A DNA stretch of 64,000 nt from Liriodendron chinense (taxonomy: Eukaryota; Streptophyta; Magnoliopsida; Magnoliales; Magnoliaceae): assembly GCA_003013855.2 (NCBI GenBank), contig PVNU02001067.1:496001-560000 (forward strand). Reading direction: 5' to 3'. Below are positions 12,138 through 23,491 of the stretch, in pieces; within the stretch, counting starts at the first letter, position 1; each line of letters opens with the position of its first letter. The notes beneath the pieces are model-generated. The model worked only from the letters and a program-made list of their open reading frames with translations, did no database searches and was not told the origin of the DNA. The position numbers and the translations under genes were made by a program.

Positions 12138-13757
12138 TGTGTTAAGCTCTTAAAAGTGTTTATTCTAACCCCATTTCATCACTAACTTTGCACAATTCAT
12201 ACATTTAAAGACTTACCTAATGCATGGTTTTGTGATTGTAGGAATAAGAGAGAGGCCTTACCATTTAGGTAATAAAAGACACTTCAAAGGGACATTGAAG
12301 AGTCAAGGAAAGGAAGAAGGAGATGAAGAAATCAAGTAAAGAAAGTCCAAAGAAAAAGCAGAAGAAAAAGAAGAAAACAGCAGCTCCGATGGATCGTCGA
12401 TAGGTCTCCAATCAATCGAAGAATGTTTCGATGGATCTCCGATCGATTGAACAACCCATTGGATATACCAGAAAAATTAAATTTTGAATAAACTCTCTGG
12501 ATATATTTTCGATCAATCAGCACATCTTCGATCAATCGAAAAGAGGTATTCGATTAATCGGAATCATGTCCGATCAATCAGAATAAGCGGTGGAAAATAG
12601 CAACTCCCTAGACTCTTTTACGATCAATCGGCCGATCTACGATCAATCAGAGACAACATTCCGATCAATCGGAGTGAGTTCTGATCAATCGGACCTGTCT
12701 ACGTAAGTTGTGTAAGGAGTTACACAATTTCAGAAGTTTTCAAGTGAAAGGCGGATTTGTGCTATAAAAGGAGACCTCTACATCCTTCCTAACCTATCCT
12801 AGAAGAGATCTACTACAGCGGGAGGCAGAGAAGGACGAAATTGGAGTTCTACAAATCTCTCTTTCTAATTTTATTTCTAGTTTTTATGTTTTATGTAGCT
12901 TTCATATTTTATTTTAACATGATAGGCTAAACCTCTTAGCTAGGGCTAAGAGATAAAGCTTGTAGTTCATCTAAGATGCTTTAATTCATTTTAGGGTTTC
13001 ATGGATTGAATTTTAATGTTGAACAATGGTTTGCTTAAGTTTGAATAAAGTTTAAGTTGGTTTTTCTTAATCTTATGATGGCTTATGGACATTTGGAAGA
13101 ACTATGCTTAATTCTTAATTGTTTTGCTAAGATCTAGACCTGTACGCTTTGAGGAATCGGATTCAAGATGCTCTAGACTTGGATCTTCATGTAGAAACTT
13201 CAAACCTAGAGTTCTATCTTTTTTAGAAATTCTGAATTATGTGTTGCCTGTTTATATGATTTGAATCAAGTTCAAATTATGATATTAGTTATGCTTAGTG
13301 ACAGGGTTTGGTGTTTATCATAGTTGTGATCTTGATCAATTGGAACTAGGATTGACCTATGCAATTAAGTGTGCTTAAGTCCTAACTTGAATTGAGGGAG
13401 TCATGTTGATGAACAACACATATGATAGATTGTTTAATGATATAACCGCTCTATAATCCGTCTAGATAGGATTTGATTTCGATTCTAGTTGTGTAATTGA
13501 GAAACCACAGCGAATTACGCATCAAGGATTGCTACTAGTGCATCCTTAGCACCTTAGTGTTTCTTTTATATTGTTACACTCACTTTTAGTTACAAATTAC
13601 CTATCTATATTCAATTTTCAATTTTGTTTAGCTTTGATTTCAATTAGAGACTATTGGAAGTAAGTCTGTGAATTCCTAAGTTAGTCCTTGTGTATCAACC
13701 TCGGTCTTACCGAGATTATTACTAAATAGCAACCCTACACTTGGGGAAACGAACACA
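12138..13757 (+). repeat. 3' LTR of the Athila-type element
   Basis: About 1.62 kb, matching 3735-5325. It starts TGTGTTAAGC and ends GAACACA, giving a perfect 6-bp terminal inverted repeat (TGTGTT/AACACA). The TATA box is at about 12763-12770. Scattered substitutions and a short indel near 12711 separate it from the 5' copy, so insertion is not recent. Confidence 0.85.
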
Positions 13758-14492
13758 GGGCATGAAGCTACTCTCTTATCGTTCTTTTATTCCTGTTTTT
13801 AAATCTCTAGACTTTAGTATATGCGAGCATTGTGTATATAGTAAATAATCTATATTGTCATTTAAAGGGGGGGAAACATGTTTGTAAAATGGTGTTAGAA
13901 TATGTCCATTCCAATGTATGGGCGTCATCACCCGTAGTTTTTATTGTGGGGTCATCATGGTTCATGTTGTTTAATAATGACTTCAGTAGGAAGGTTTGGG
14001 TTTATTTTCTGAAAAAATAAATCCAATATTTTCACTACTTTTAAGCACTGGAAGGCCATGGTGGAAAATCAGTCAGGGCTGAAATTGAAAGTTTTAATAA
14101 CCAACAATGGATGTGAGTTCACTTCCAGGGAATTTAATAAGTATTGTAAGAAAGAAAAGATCGTGAGTCACAACATAGTGTGCCACACACTAGAGCACAA
14201 TAGTGTGGGTAAGCCCAATCCATGTTGAGTAATGTTGGGTTAGGCAAAGTGCTTTGGATGGAGGTCGTTAACACGGCCTGCTACTTGATAAATTGGTCTC
14301 CTTCAATGGCAATCGAATGTAAAATTCTTAAAGAAATGTGGAGTGGTCATATGATTGACAAATCAGGTCTACGGGTGTTTAGTTGCGAGGCTTACTCTCA
14401 TGTATCGTCAGTTGAGAGAGATAAGCTTTACCATAGGGCAAGAAAATGGATCTTTGTGGGATATGGTGATGGTGTGAAGGGCTACCGGTTGT
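13758..14492 (+). pseudogene. Copia D integrase, downstream half
   Basis: Resumes the domain cut at 3734: GMKLLSYRSFIPVFKSLDF then CEHCVYSK, the CC half of the integrase zinc finger. The core then appears in shifting frames with VWASSPVV, FNNDFSRKVWVYFLKK and an EFTSREFNKYCKKE-like block. From 14222 an open frame gives NTACYLINWSPSMAIECK and a RKWIFVGYGDGVKGYR block typical of copia integrase C-termini. It stops where the Athila-like LTR begins at 14493; the last residues of the open frame to 14521 are LTR-derived. Confidence 0.8.
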
Positions 14493-15545
14493 TGTTGAGC
14501 CATGAATATTACATATTCTAACCCATTTTCATTATCACATTATGCATACTTTCTATGATAAAAGAATTATCTAATGCATGTTTTTATGAATGTAGGAATG
14601 AGAGAGAGACTTTACTATTTTAGTGCTAAACGACTGCTTTAAGACACCTTGATGATCAAAGCAAGAAAGACCAAGAATGGAAGATGGAATTGAAAACTAA
14701 AAAAAAACCTTGAAGAAATCATGTTAAAAGACTTGAAAGGAATAGAAAAACCAAAGTATAGAGATGTAGGGCCAGAAAGGCACAGTGCAGAAAATGCAGA
14801 AAATAGCCCTGCTGTTACACCTACGGCTAGCCGGTGGCCAGATTCGGTCGGTCGGCTGATAGGGCAGCCCTAAGGCCGGACAAGTTGGATTTTCAGGCTT
14901 TTTGAAGCTGAATTTGTTAGATTGTTTTTACCAGGTCCAGCTGGCCAGCCGACAGGTCGGCTGGTCTCCAGATGACTATTATTGTTGTTGTCTAAGGTCC
15001 GGCCAGCCCGCCAATGTCTAGATTGCGTAAGGACTATGGTTTCTAGAAGTTTTCAACTTGGTGCGTGATTTCTTCTATAAGAGGACACCTCCACTCTCTT
15101 CCTAAGCCATCTAAGAAAGGGTGGAGCAAAGATATCAAAACCTAGGAGGCTTCCTAGCCTCCTACAACTAGTTTTTCTTTCTTTTCTTAGTTCTAGTTCT
15201 AGGTTATTATACTTTCTTCTAGTTAACCTTTTAACTAGAGCTAAGAGGTGAAGTTTGTAGTTAATTTTAATGCTTAATTCGTTTATCCAAAGTAACTTTT
15301 ACTTATTTTTAAATTTTAAAGTTCTAGTTTGAATAAAGTTTTGATTTTTAGAAGTTTTGTAAGAGTTGATATACTCCGGACATGAGTTCCTTGCAATTCT
15401 CTGAGATTACCATGATTGGTGTGTTTGGATTCGAATTGTAGTAACTCTGGAGCATGCCATTGTCTCTTGGTATGGCTGTTACTTTGAAGGTTATAAGTAC
15501 AATTTCTATGTGCTTCATTAGAACTAGAAATCTGATTTCCAGTTT
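14493..15545 (+). repeat. Diverged Athila-like LTR, 3' truncated
   Basis: Colinear with the Athila LTRs but strongly diverged. Shared landmarks are the start TGTTGAG, TCTAACCCATTTTCATTATCAC, CTAATGCATG...TGTAGGAATGAGAGAG, the TATA region (CTATAAGAGGACACC, about 15076) and the AACTAGAGCTAAGAGGTGAAG block near 15233. Its U3 lacks the GATCAATCGG array and instead has CCAGCCGAC/GTCGGCTGG palindromes. The 3' third is not recognisable and passes into the minisatellite. No internal region is attached. Confidence 0.7.
14810..15015 (+). repeat. U3 palindromes in the Athila-like LTR
   Basis: Contains GGCTAGCCGG, GGTCGGTCGGCTG and, at about 14940-14962, CCAGCCGACAGGTCGGCTGG, an imperfect 20-base palindrome, plus GGCCGGCCAGCCC-type runs. 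It occupies the position of the GATCAATCGG array in the other Athila LTRs, just before the TATA box. Confidence 0.5.
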
Positions 15546-16110
15546 AACCTCACATGATGAACAGTCTACATCAAAGGTTGGCCCTAATGATGAATGACTC
15601 ACATCAAAGGCGAGCCCCAGTGCCATGATGGGCAACACACATTGAAAGTGGGGCACACTTGATGGGCAATTAATAATGATGGGCCTCACATGATGGATGA
15701 TCCATATCAACATGGGCCCCAAATGATCGATGGACAGTCCACATCAAAGGTCAACACTAATGATGAGTGGCCCATATCCAAGGCGGGCTCCTCATGATGG
15801 ATGGACCACATCAAAGCTGGGGCCCTTGATGGACAGTCCATAATAAAGGTGGGCTCCACATGATGGGCGATGAATATTGAAAGTGGGCCCCACATGATGG
15901 ACAATAACATTGATGGTGGGCCCCACATGATAGATGACCAACATCAAAGATGGACCCTACATAATGAACAATGCACATAAAAGGTGTGATCCCAATGATG
16001 AATAGCCCACATCCAAGGTGGGCCCTACATAATAGACAACCAACATCAAAGGTGGAGCCCACATAATGAATAGTCCAAATCAAAGGTTGGCCCCAAATGA
16101 TGGATGGTGG
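15545..16110. repeat. Degenerate minisatellite (unit about 35 bp)
   Basis: Roughly 14-16 imperfect head-to-tail units of the form CATGATGGACAGTCCACATCAAAGGTGGGCCC, with drift at every unit. The GGGCCC and TGATGGA parts are best kept. All reading frames through it are incidental. It sits between the truncated Athila-like LTR and unique DNA, and may have grown inside an older GGGCCCAC-bearing repeat. Confidence 0.75.
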
Positions 16111-16791
16111 ATGTGAGGGGAACCAAACTGACTTAAGGAATAATTAATTATGATGTTGGAAGCCAAACATGCTTTTCTACATTTTGACTGATGAGTATAT
16201 TATTTACTAAACATACTTATTTACTTAATAAGTAGCTTATCTTAAGTAACTTTCGATCCAAACGCCCCCTAATGCCTGGGGCTCATCGAGACCAAGGCTT
16301 GGCAGGTCCAGGTCCTTTCCAATTGCAATTTTGTTCCTAAGGACTGGGATTTCGAATTGACCATATTTAGATACCATCAGGTCTTTGGATCTTGGTTTTT
16401 AGTTGGACTTGGGACAAATTAGAGAATTAAATGCCTGGGTTCACTTTTTGGATGGATTATATTGCATACACATGTGCCACTTTGACATGTGGATGGTGAG
16501 TAGACAACCCTCGTACACTTGTGTAGCTTAAAAAACCTCATTTTTTACTATAATAATACATCCACAAAATTAAAACCAAATGGACCTGACTTAGACTGGA
16601 CTTGACCCAACTCAATTGGGTCCATCAGTCCATATTTGACTCCATTAGATATATTAATAATTAAAATATAAACAACATTAAGTAGAAGAATTCCAAAAAA
16701 ATTTTATGAAAAAAAAAGAATGATAGGAAATTAAAAAATTGAAAGTCAAGGACAGGATAAGACTCCAAAATTTAGAAATAGAGAGAGAAGA
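16111..16791. other. Spacer, no gene seen
   Basis: AT-rich DNA leading to the CACTA terminus, without a frame or RNA gene that I can support. Confidence 0.5.
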
Positions 16792-16809
16792 CAATACAAG
16801 AAAACAGGC

Positions 16810-17100
16810 CTTTAGCAACAAATTTTAGCCTCAGTTAAAAAAATGGAGGCTAAATGTGCTTTTTAGCCTCCGTTGTTAATGAATCGAGGCTAAAAGTCTA
16901 CAATTTTGCCTTAGTTGGTGAGAAATCAAGGCTAAAAGTCTACCATTTTGCCTTAGTTGGTGAGAAATAGATGCTAAAAGTCCACTATTTTGCCTCAGTT
17001 AATAAGAAACTCAGGTTAAAAGATTAATTTTTAGCCTTAGTTGTTAGGAAACCGAGGCTAAAAGTTCGCTTTCGCTTTTTCACCTCGGTTGCAAAGTTAC
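16810..17100. repeat. CACTA subterminal repeats, left
   Basis: Five to six units of about 50-60 bp, each itself an inverted repeat: TTTTAGCCTC(A/C)GTTG, a short loop, then (A/C)GAGGCTAAAAG. Subterminal arrays of this kind bind the CACTA transposase in known elements. Matching units lie at 36300-36850. Confidence 0.75.
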
Positions 17101-17284
17101 TTGTATTACCTTACACAAGTAATCAAACTTTTTCTTTTTTTTTCTTTCTTTTTGTTCTTTTCTAGCTAGTATTGCAACCGGTTGGCTTGGCACAATTTGT
17201 TATCTCCTACTAGTTCTTGCATTCATATGTTTTCACTCTCTATTTGTTTTCCATTATGCAGATAGTCTCTTGATATTTTATGCT

Positions 17285-17289
17285 TGATA
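17285..17289. repeat. Target-site duplication of copia A (left)
   Basis: TGATA, repeated exactly at 25066-25070 on the other side of copia A. Confidence 0.85.
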
Positions 17290-17810
17290 TGTTGGATATA
17301 TCTCATTTGAGATAGTGATTGATGTGGCCCACATTCAATTGCCATGTCATCACACAAGTAGTTATTGCCACATCAGCCCATACTTTAGTTATTTTTTAAA
17401 ACTATTGGGTCTTTTGAATTATTGTAATCGTTTCCTTTAAGTTTCTAGTTGGTTAAGCAATTGTGCTTAAGGTGTAGGAGATAACTACCCATCCACTATC
17501 TCCATATGGTAACTACTTTCTTGATGGGTGAAAGATATAAAGTTATTTTTATGGAGGGTCCCTAGTCTACAAGCAAAAAAAAAAAAAATAGCATGTGATT
17601 TTCTATCTAATCTGTGCATGAAGTGCTTGAATAGACTAGAAGATTTCTCCTTTGAATTTAAGGATATTTGGTTGTTGAATTGTGCCACACCATTGAAGTA
17701 TCATCAACTCCATTTGGATTTCAATCTTTGACAAAATATAAAACTAATCATCATGGCAGAAGTTAAGATCCTGAACTTTCGCTGATTTTATTATTCTTTA
17801 ATATCAATCG
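17290..17810 (+). repeat. 5' LTR of copia A
   Basis: 521 bp, from TGTTGG to AATCG. The end base is G where the 3' copy has A, so the CA terminus is mutated. Contains an A-run at about 17575-17588. Similar to the 3' LTR with only scattered changes by eye. Confidence 0.85.
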
Positions 17811-17813
17811 TTA

Positions 17814-17824
17814 TGGTATCAGAG
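17814..17824 (+). promoter_or_regulatory. Primer-binding site, copia A
   Basis: TGGTATCAGAG, exact match to the usual plant copia site for initiator tRNA-Met, three bases after the LTR. Confidence 0.8.
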
Positions 17825-19014
17825 ACACACTCTGGAACATGATGATTGTTTTATATTTTGTTATTTTTATTTTTTGGAGAATTCATGTGAATTTATAAGG
17901 TTCTAAGATTCAGATAAACTCCATATGAATGTCATGCTAAAATAATATTTTTTTATTATTGAAATTAGTTGATTTCCAAAAGTTTTTTTTGGTTTAAATC
18001 TCATGATTTTATTTTTTTAATGAAGGTGTCTAATTATTGGTGTAATTTATTCGAGATAATAGTGATGTATCATATCACTTTATTGCTTATTTGGTTTTTT
18101 GCATTTTAATGAAGAGACCATGAGATCTTATACCTTTTTTCCTTTAATTAAATGTATTTTTCATGTTTTCTTAAAGTTGTGCCAAATGCATTTGGACATT
18201 AATTTTATTATATTTTGAATTCAGCAGAAATAAAATTTAATTCAGGGGTATCTTTCTGTAATTTTATTTTTTGGGGATTTGTTTTTAAAATTCGTAACAG
18301 GGACCTGTATACAATAAAAATTACAATAAGCATATAATTGTAATATTATAGGGTCCTGTACAGAATTTAACAGGGGCCTATTTGCAGACAGAAAATTACA
18401 AAAGTACTTTATTGTAACAGAATGAATAATTTTTATGAAATTTACACATATTACCATATGTTTAATATTTTATGATTTTATATTGGTTTAGGATCTTACA
18501 TTGACATATAGTTTAGTCAATTTATAAACTATTACCCTTAGATGCCATTATAAAGTTTAAAACATTTAATTGGCTTAAAGAGTAGCCACAGCATCTTAAA
18601 CCATGATAATGTCCAGCCACAAATTATATCATAAATTGATTATTCCTAAGGCAATGGTATCAATAATTGCGATTATTCCTTGAAAATTAATGGCTTTGCC
18701 CCACAGGGAGGCTATTATATTTCATGGATTAATCAGAATGAGATAATGAATTTCACATCAATATAAAAATTATTATAAATGTCCATAGGTATAGGATATT
18801 TTTTTATTTTGATATCATGAAATTGTTTAGTCTCATTATATAGTTATTAAATAAATCAATTGCGTGTTACAACCCCTGCCCATATAAGGGTTATAATGAC
18901 GCAATGATTTTTTCTTACTACCAGATTTGTTAACATGAGTTAGTATCTTGAATTTTTGTTATAAATGTTTCATAGCACATTAGTAAGTATGATTATTGTT
19001 TAAATTTTGAAGCT
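17825..19014 (+). other. Copia A leader
   Basis: About 1.2 kb of AT-rich, non-coding DNA between primer site and gag. No frame of note. A long untranslated leader is common in copia elements. Confidence 0.6.
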
Positions 19015-19690
19015 ATGTCATCTGCTTTTATGTCAAATGAATTATCTCGTATCTCAATGTTAATTGGTGACAATTTCTCGGATTGGAAGGAGAAAGTTCT
19101 CCTTACAGTAGGGTGTATGGACCTTGATTTGGCACTTCATATGGATGAACCACCTGTTCCCACGGAATTAAGTACGCCAAATGAAAAGGATACATATGAG
19201 CATTGGGAGCGATCTAATCACTTAAGCTTGACTCATGTAGGAAAAAGTATTCGGGGATCTATCTCTAAATGCACTAAGGCAAAGGAATTCCTTAATGCTG
19301 TTGAAGAACAATATGTGAGTTCCGATAAGGCATTGGCCAGCACCCTAATGACTAAAATGTCATCCATGAAGTACAATGGAAATAGTGGAGTGCGTGAGCA
19401 TATTATAGAAATGAGGGATATAGTAGCCCAGCTCAAATTCTTAGAGATTGAGATTTCTGAGACATTTCTTGTCCACTTCATACTCAACTCCTCACCTACT
19501 GAATATGGGCCATTTAAGATTTCCTACAATACATATAAGGAAAAAATGGTCCATTAATGAATTATTGACCATATGTGTTCAATATGAAGGGAGATTGAAA
19601 CAGGAGAAACTAGAGAGCGCTCATCTAGTAACTCATGAAAAGGGACATACAGGAAAGCAAGAATGTGCTTTTCAAAAGAAGAAGAATTAG
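19015..19690 (+). pseudogene. Copia A gag
   Basis: The ATG at 19015 opens a 180-residue frame. A UBN2-type gag core is seen: GDNFSDWKEKVLLTVGCMDL near the N-terminus, then SISKCTKAKEFLNAVEEQY and VREHIIEMRDIVAQLKFLEI. A frameshift near 19545 moves the end (WSINELLTICVQYEGRLKQEK) into another frame, and a TAG follows at 19688. The nucleocapsid knuckle is just downstream (CKKKGHMKKEC, about 19741-19773). The protein would form the particle; this copy is frameshifted. Confidence 0.8.
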
Positions 19691-19734
19691 AAAAAGCTAA
19701 CTAATTAAGTTGGCAATAAAGACACTACCACATC

Positions 19735-20150
19735 CTTCTTCTGCAAAAAGAAAGGACACATGAAGAAGGAATGCCCCAAATACAAGAATTGGCTCGAAAA
19801 GAAAGGTAATCACATCTCCTTAGTGTGTTATGAATCTAATATGGTTGACGTTCTTCATAACACTTGGTGGATTGATTCGGGTTCTATAATCCATGTTGCC
19901 AATACCATGCAGGGTTTTCTCAACCGAAGGAAACCAATGCAAAGTGAGCAAAGCATCTATTCAGAAAATTGGATGCGTTCGCATGTGGAAGTTGTTGGGA
20001 CCTTTAGACTTATCTTGCAATCTGGTTTTATATTGGATCTTGATAGGACTTTCTATATTCCATCTTTTTCTAGAATTCTTATTTCAGTTTCCAGACTTAT
20101 GCTTTCAGTTTTAGTTTTGTTAGTACTACCTTTAGTTTACTAAAAGACTC
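19735..20150 (+). pseudogene. Copia A zinc knuckle and protease
   Basis: Begins with a FFCKKKGHMKKECPKYK knuckle, then NTWWIDSGSIIHVAN, the copia aspartic protease active site with DSG intact. The domain continues through VVGTFRLILQSGFILDLD and FYIPSFSRILISVSRL, the usual ending before the pre-integrase segment. A frameshift at about 20100 separates it from the pre-integrase frame, where FSLLKDSFIVGNGTLNDG would be read. Confidence 0.8.
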
Positions 20151-20265
20151 TTTTATTGTTGGTAATGGAACTCTTAATGATGGGTTATATAGACTTCAAT
20201 TAAATCCAACCTTTGATTATAACCATCTAACTGTACATGGCAATATTGGCATAAAGCGTAGTGTT

Positions 20266-21246
20266 ATGAATGAAAAATCATCAATGTTATGGCACAAAAG
20301 ATTGGGACATATTTCCATAGAAAGAATCAAAAGGTTAGTAAATGATAGAGTCCTCAAGACTCTTGGTTTCTCTAACTTTGGCATTTGTATGGACTGCATA
20401 AAGGAAAAGCAGACTAACAAAATTAAGAAAAGTGTTAGGAGTTCCAAAATACTAGAAATTATACACACTGACATTTGTGGACCTTTTCCTACTCCATGTT
20501 TGAATGGTCAGAAATACTTCATCTCTTTTATAGATGATCATACACGATTTATGTATCTCTATCTGCTATATGAAAAGGCTGAGGCACTAGATGCTTTTAA
20601 AACTTATAAAGTAGAGGTAGAGAGACAAACAAAAAAATAAATTAAAATCGTGAGATCAGATAGAGGTGGAGAATATTATGGTAGGTACACGGGCACAGGA
20701 CAGAAACCGGGATCATTTGCAAAGTTCCTTAAAGAATAAGGTATTATTGCTCAATACACAATGCCAGGTGAACCACATCAAAATGGTGTAGCCGAAAGAT
20801 TGAACCGTACATTAATGGAAATGGTAAAGAGTATGATCAGTAACTCCACTCTCCCATTATCCTTGTGGAGTGAGGCCTTAAAAACCGCTGTATACATCCT
20901 AAATAGGGTTCCCACTAAAGCAGTTCAAAAGACACCATTTGAAGTTTGGAATGGTTGGAAACCAAGTTTAGGACATATACACATATGGGGTTATCCAGTT
21001 GAGGTCAGGGTGTACAATCTACAAGAGAAAAAGTTAGACCTAAAGACAGTCAGTGGATATTTCATTGGATATGCAAAAAAGTCTAAGGGATTTAAGTTCT
21101 TATGTCCTTCCCATACACCTAATATTATTGAAGCAAGAAATGCCAAGTTTCTTGAGAATGATGATATTAGTGGGAGTGAGCAACCTCGAAATTTAATTTT
21201 TGAAGAAATACAAGTTCCAATTGTTCTTCCTACACTTATAGAATAG
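20266..21246 (+). pseudogene. Copia A integrase
   Basis: The zinc finger reads LWHKRLGHISIERIKRL and then CMDCIKEK (HHCC). The core has IIHTDICGPFPTP (first Asp), FISFIDDHTRFMYLYLL, VRSDRGGEYYG (second Asp) and PHQNGVAERLNRTL (catalytic Glu). Two in-frame TAA codons (about 20638 and 20740) lie between them. The C-terminal part shows AVYILNRVPTKAVQKTPFEVW and SGYFIGYAKKSKGFKF. It ends at TAG 21244-21246 in the variable linker before RT. Confidence 0.85.
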
Positions 21247-21499
21247 TCAACTATACTTCAAAACAATCCTCAAGATATCATTATGGAAGAATAACCAGTT
21301 TCAGAAGTGACACTCCATAAGGAACAAGTTGTCATAGAGTCTATTGTTCAACATCCAAATAATATAGATGTTGAGATGGCATTAAGAAGATCCTTAAGAA
21401 CAAGAAAACCTGCAATTTCTTTTGACTATGTTGTGTACTTATAAGAGTCTGACTATGATATTGGAATTGAGGATGATCCAATCACGTTTTCGCAAGTCA

Positions 21500-22990
21500 T
21501 GAGTGGAGATAAATCTACACTTTGATATGATGCAATAAAAGAAGAAATGGATTCGATGGCTAAGAACCAGGTTTGTGATCATGTTGAATTGCCTAAAGAA
21601 GTCAAGGCCATTGCCTGTAAATGGGTCTACAAGACTAAAAGAGACTCAACCGGTAACATCGAACAATATAAAGCTAGACTTGTGGCCAAAGGATTCACTT
21701 AGAAGGAAGGCATTAATCATCATGAGACCTTCTCTCCAGTCTCTAAGAAGGACTCGTTTCGGATAATCATGGTATTAGTAACTAATTTTGATTTAGAGTT
21801 ACATCAAATGGATGTGAAAACGACATTCCTCAATGGTAACCTGGAGGAAGAGGTATACATGACTCAACCTGAAGGATTTTCTTCAAATATGAAAGATCAC
21901 TTGGTTTGCAAACTTAAGAAATCCATATATGGGCTAAAACAGGCTTCTCGTTAATGTTATTTAAAGTTTCACAATGTAATTTCTTTATTTAGTTTTGAGG
22001 AGAACATTGTTGATCAATGTATATACCTTAAAGTAAGTGGGAGCAAATTTATATTTTTAGTCCTATATGTGGATGATATTCTGCTTGCTAGCATTGATAT
22101 AGGATTGTTACATGAGGCCAAACAATTTCTCGCACAGAACTTTGATATGACGGATATGGGTGAAGCCTCTTATGTCATCGGCATAGAGATTCACAATGAT
22201 AAATCACGAGGAATATTAGGATTATCTCAAAAGGCCTACATTAACAAAGTTCTGAAGAGGTTCAAAATGAAATATTGCTCGTCAAGTGTTGCACCTATTA
22301 TCAAGGGTGATAAATTCAGTTTAGATCAATGTCCAAGAAATGATATAGAGAGGGAACAGATAAAAAACGTTCCTTATGCATCTACAGTTGGAAATCTAAT
22401 GTATGCCCAAGTCTGTACAAGACCGAACATAGGATATGCAGTTGGAATGTTAGGCAGATATCAAAGTAACCCAAGGATTGAACACTGGAATGCTGCTAAG
22501 AAAGTGATGCGATATCTTCAAGGGACCAAAGAACACATGCTTACATATAGTTCATCCAATCATTTGGAAGTGGTTGGATATTCAGATTCAGACTTTGCTG
22601 GATGCCTTGACTCTAGAAGTCGACATTAGGATATATCTTTCTGTTAGAAGGAGGGGTTATTTCTTGGAGGAGTATAAAGCAATCATTAACCGCCTCTTCT
22701 ACTATGGAAGTAGAGTTTGTGACATACTATGAGGTGACTTCACAGGCATTATGGTTACGAAATTTTATCACAGGACTTAGAGTTGTAGATTCTATTTCTA
22801 AGTCATTAAGGATTTACTGTGATAATTCTGCAGCAGTTTTCTTCTCTAAAAACAATAAAAGTGGTAGTCGAAACAAACATATCGACATAAAGTACTTTGT
22901 TGTTAGAGAAAATGTTCAGAATCATCAAGTAATTATTGAGTAAATCAGAATCGAGCTAATGATTGTAGACCCCATGACAAAATGGTTGTC
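21500..22990 (+). pseudogene. Copia A reverse transcriptase and RNase H
   Basis: RT starts around the KAIACKWVYKTKRDS segment, then HQMDVKTTFLNGNLEEEVYM, LKKSIYGLKQASR (followed by TAA at about 21953), and LYVDDILLAS with an intact catalytic YVDD (about 22066). The rest of RT is open to 22629 (NVPYASTVGNLMYAQVCTRP). RNase H shows VVGYSDSDFAGC, then a broken stretch with stops at 22627-22700, EVEFVTYYEVTSQALWL, IYCDNSAAVFFSKN and NKHIDIKYFVVRENV. About five nonsense or frameshift lesions in all. Confidence 0.85.
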
Positions 22991-23491
22991 ACCCAAGTTG
23001 TATAAAGAACATGTGGGGCATATGGGACTGATTAGTTACATTTGTGTTTGATTTATTATATGCATCTAAGGACTCATTTGGAGTTTACTTGTCTTAATAT
23101 TGCAATATATGGTTTGTGATGATTCTATTTTAATGTCTTCTCATTATTGGTATACATAAAGTTTTAGAGAATGACAGAATGTCCATTTGGACAATAAAGT
23201 TGGACCCTGAATGGGCATTGGGTAGCCCACCACATAAAGTACTCAGTTAAAGGAAGTCAATAACATTGTAATACATGGAAGATAATACTCTTTTTAAAAG
23301 TATTTATCGCCATGCATGATTCATGTATTGAGATTTTTTGATTTGGTATATGGTTTCTTGACAAAACTACAAAGGGAACAATTTTGTTTTCAAAATGTAT
23401 GGCCATACATCAGGTTTTTTCCAAAAATTTCAAAAAACCCAATGTGTCTTTTTTCAAAATCAGTTGTGTTTATGTGAGCCAAGTGGGAGAA
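22991..23491 (+). other. Copia A 3' untranslated region and polypurine tract
   Basis: Some 500 bp without a frame, ending in the purine-rich AAGTGGGAGAA that abuts the 3' LTR and would prime plus-strand synthesis. Confidence 0.6.

Larger units (their letters stand above)
3735..13757 (+). mobile_element. Athila-type Ty3-gypsy retrotransposon inserted in copia D
   Basis: A complete but dead element of about 10.0 kb: two LTRs of about 1.6 kb, a tRNA-Asp-type primer site, gag, protease, RT-RNase H and integrase in gypsy order, then 1.2 kb of non-coding DNA and the 3' LTR. LTR ends are TGTGTT...AACACA in the 3' copy. The flanks are GAGCA (3730-3734) and GGGCA (13758-13762), a 5-bp target duplication with one mismatch. 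The lineage is assigned from the primer site, the protease and RT sequence character and the long 3' region. No env-like frame remains. Confidence 0.85.
2100..14492 (+). mobile_element. Ty1-copia element D, 5' part, interrupted by an Athila element
   Basis: In order on the plus strand: a probable 5' LTR ending about 2454, a primer-binding site, gag, zinc knuckle, protease remnant and pre-integrase region to 3734. After the nested Athila element (3735-13757) come the rest of pre-integrase and the integrase core to about 14492. Reverse transcriptase, RNase H and 3' LTR are missing, because an Athila-like LTR begins at 14493. Stops and frameshifts occur throughout. The exact 5' limit is inferred from where LTR-like sequence begins. 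Confidence 0.7.

Noticed and set aside
15348..16083. Cys/His-rich minus-strand frames
   Set aside because: Products of the 35-bp minisatellite, not zinc-finger genes.
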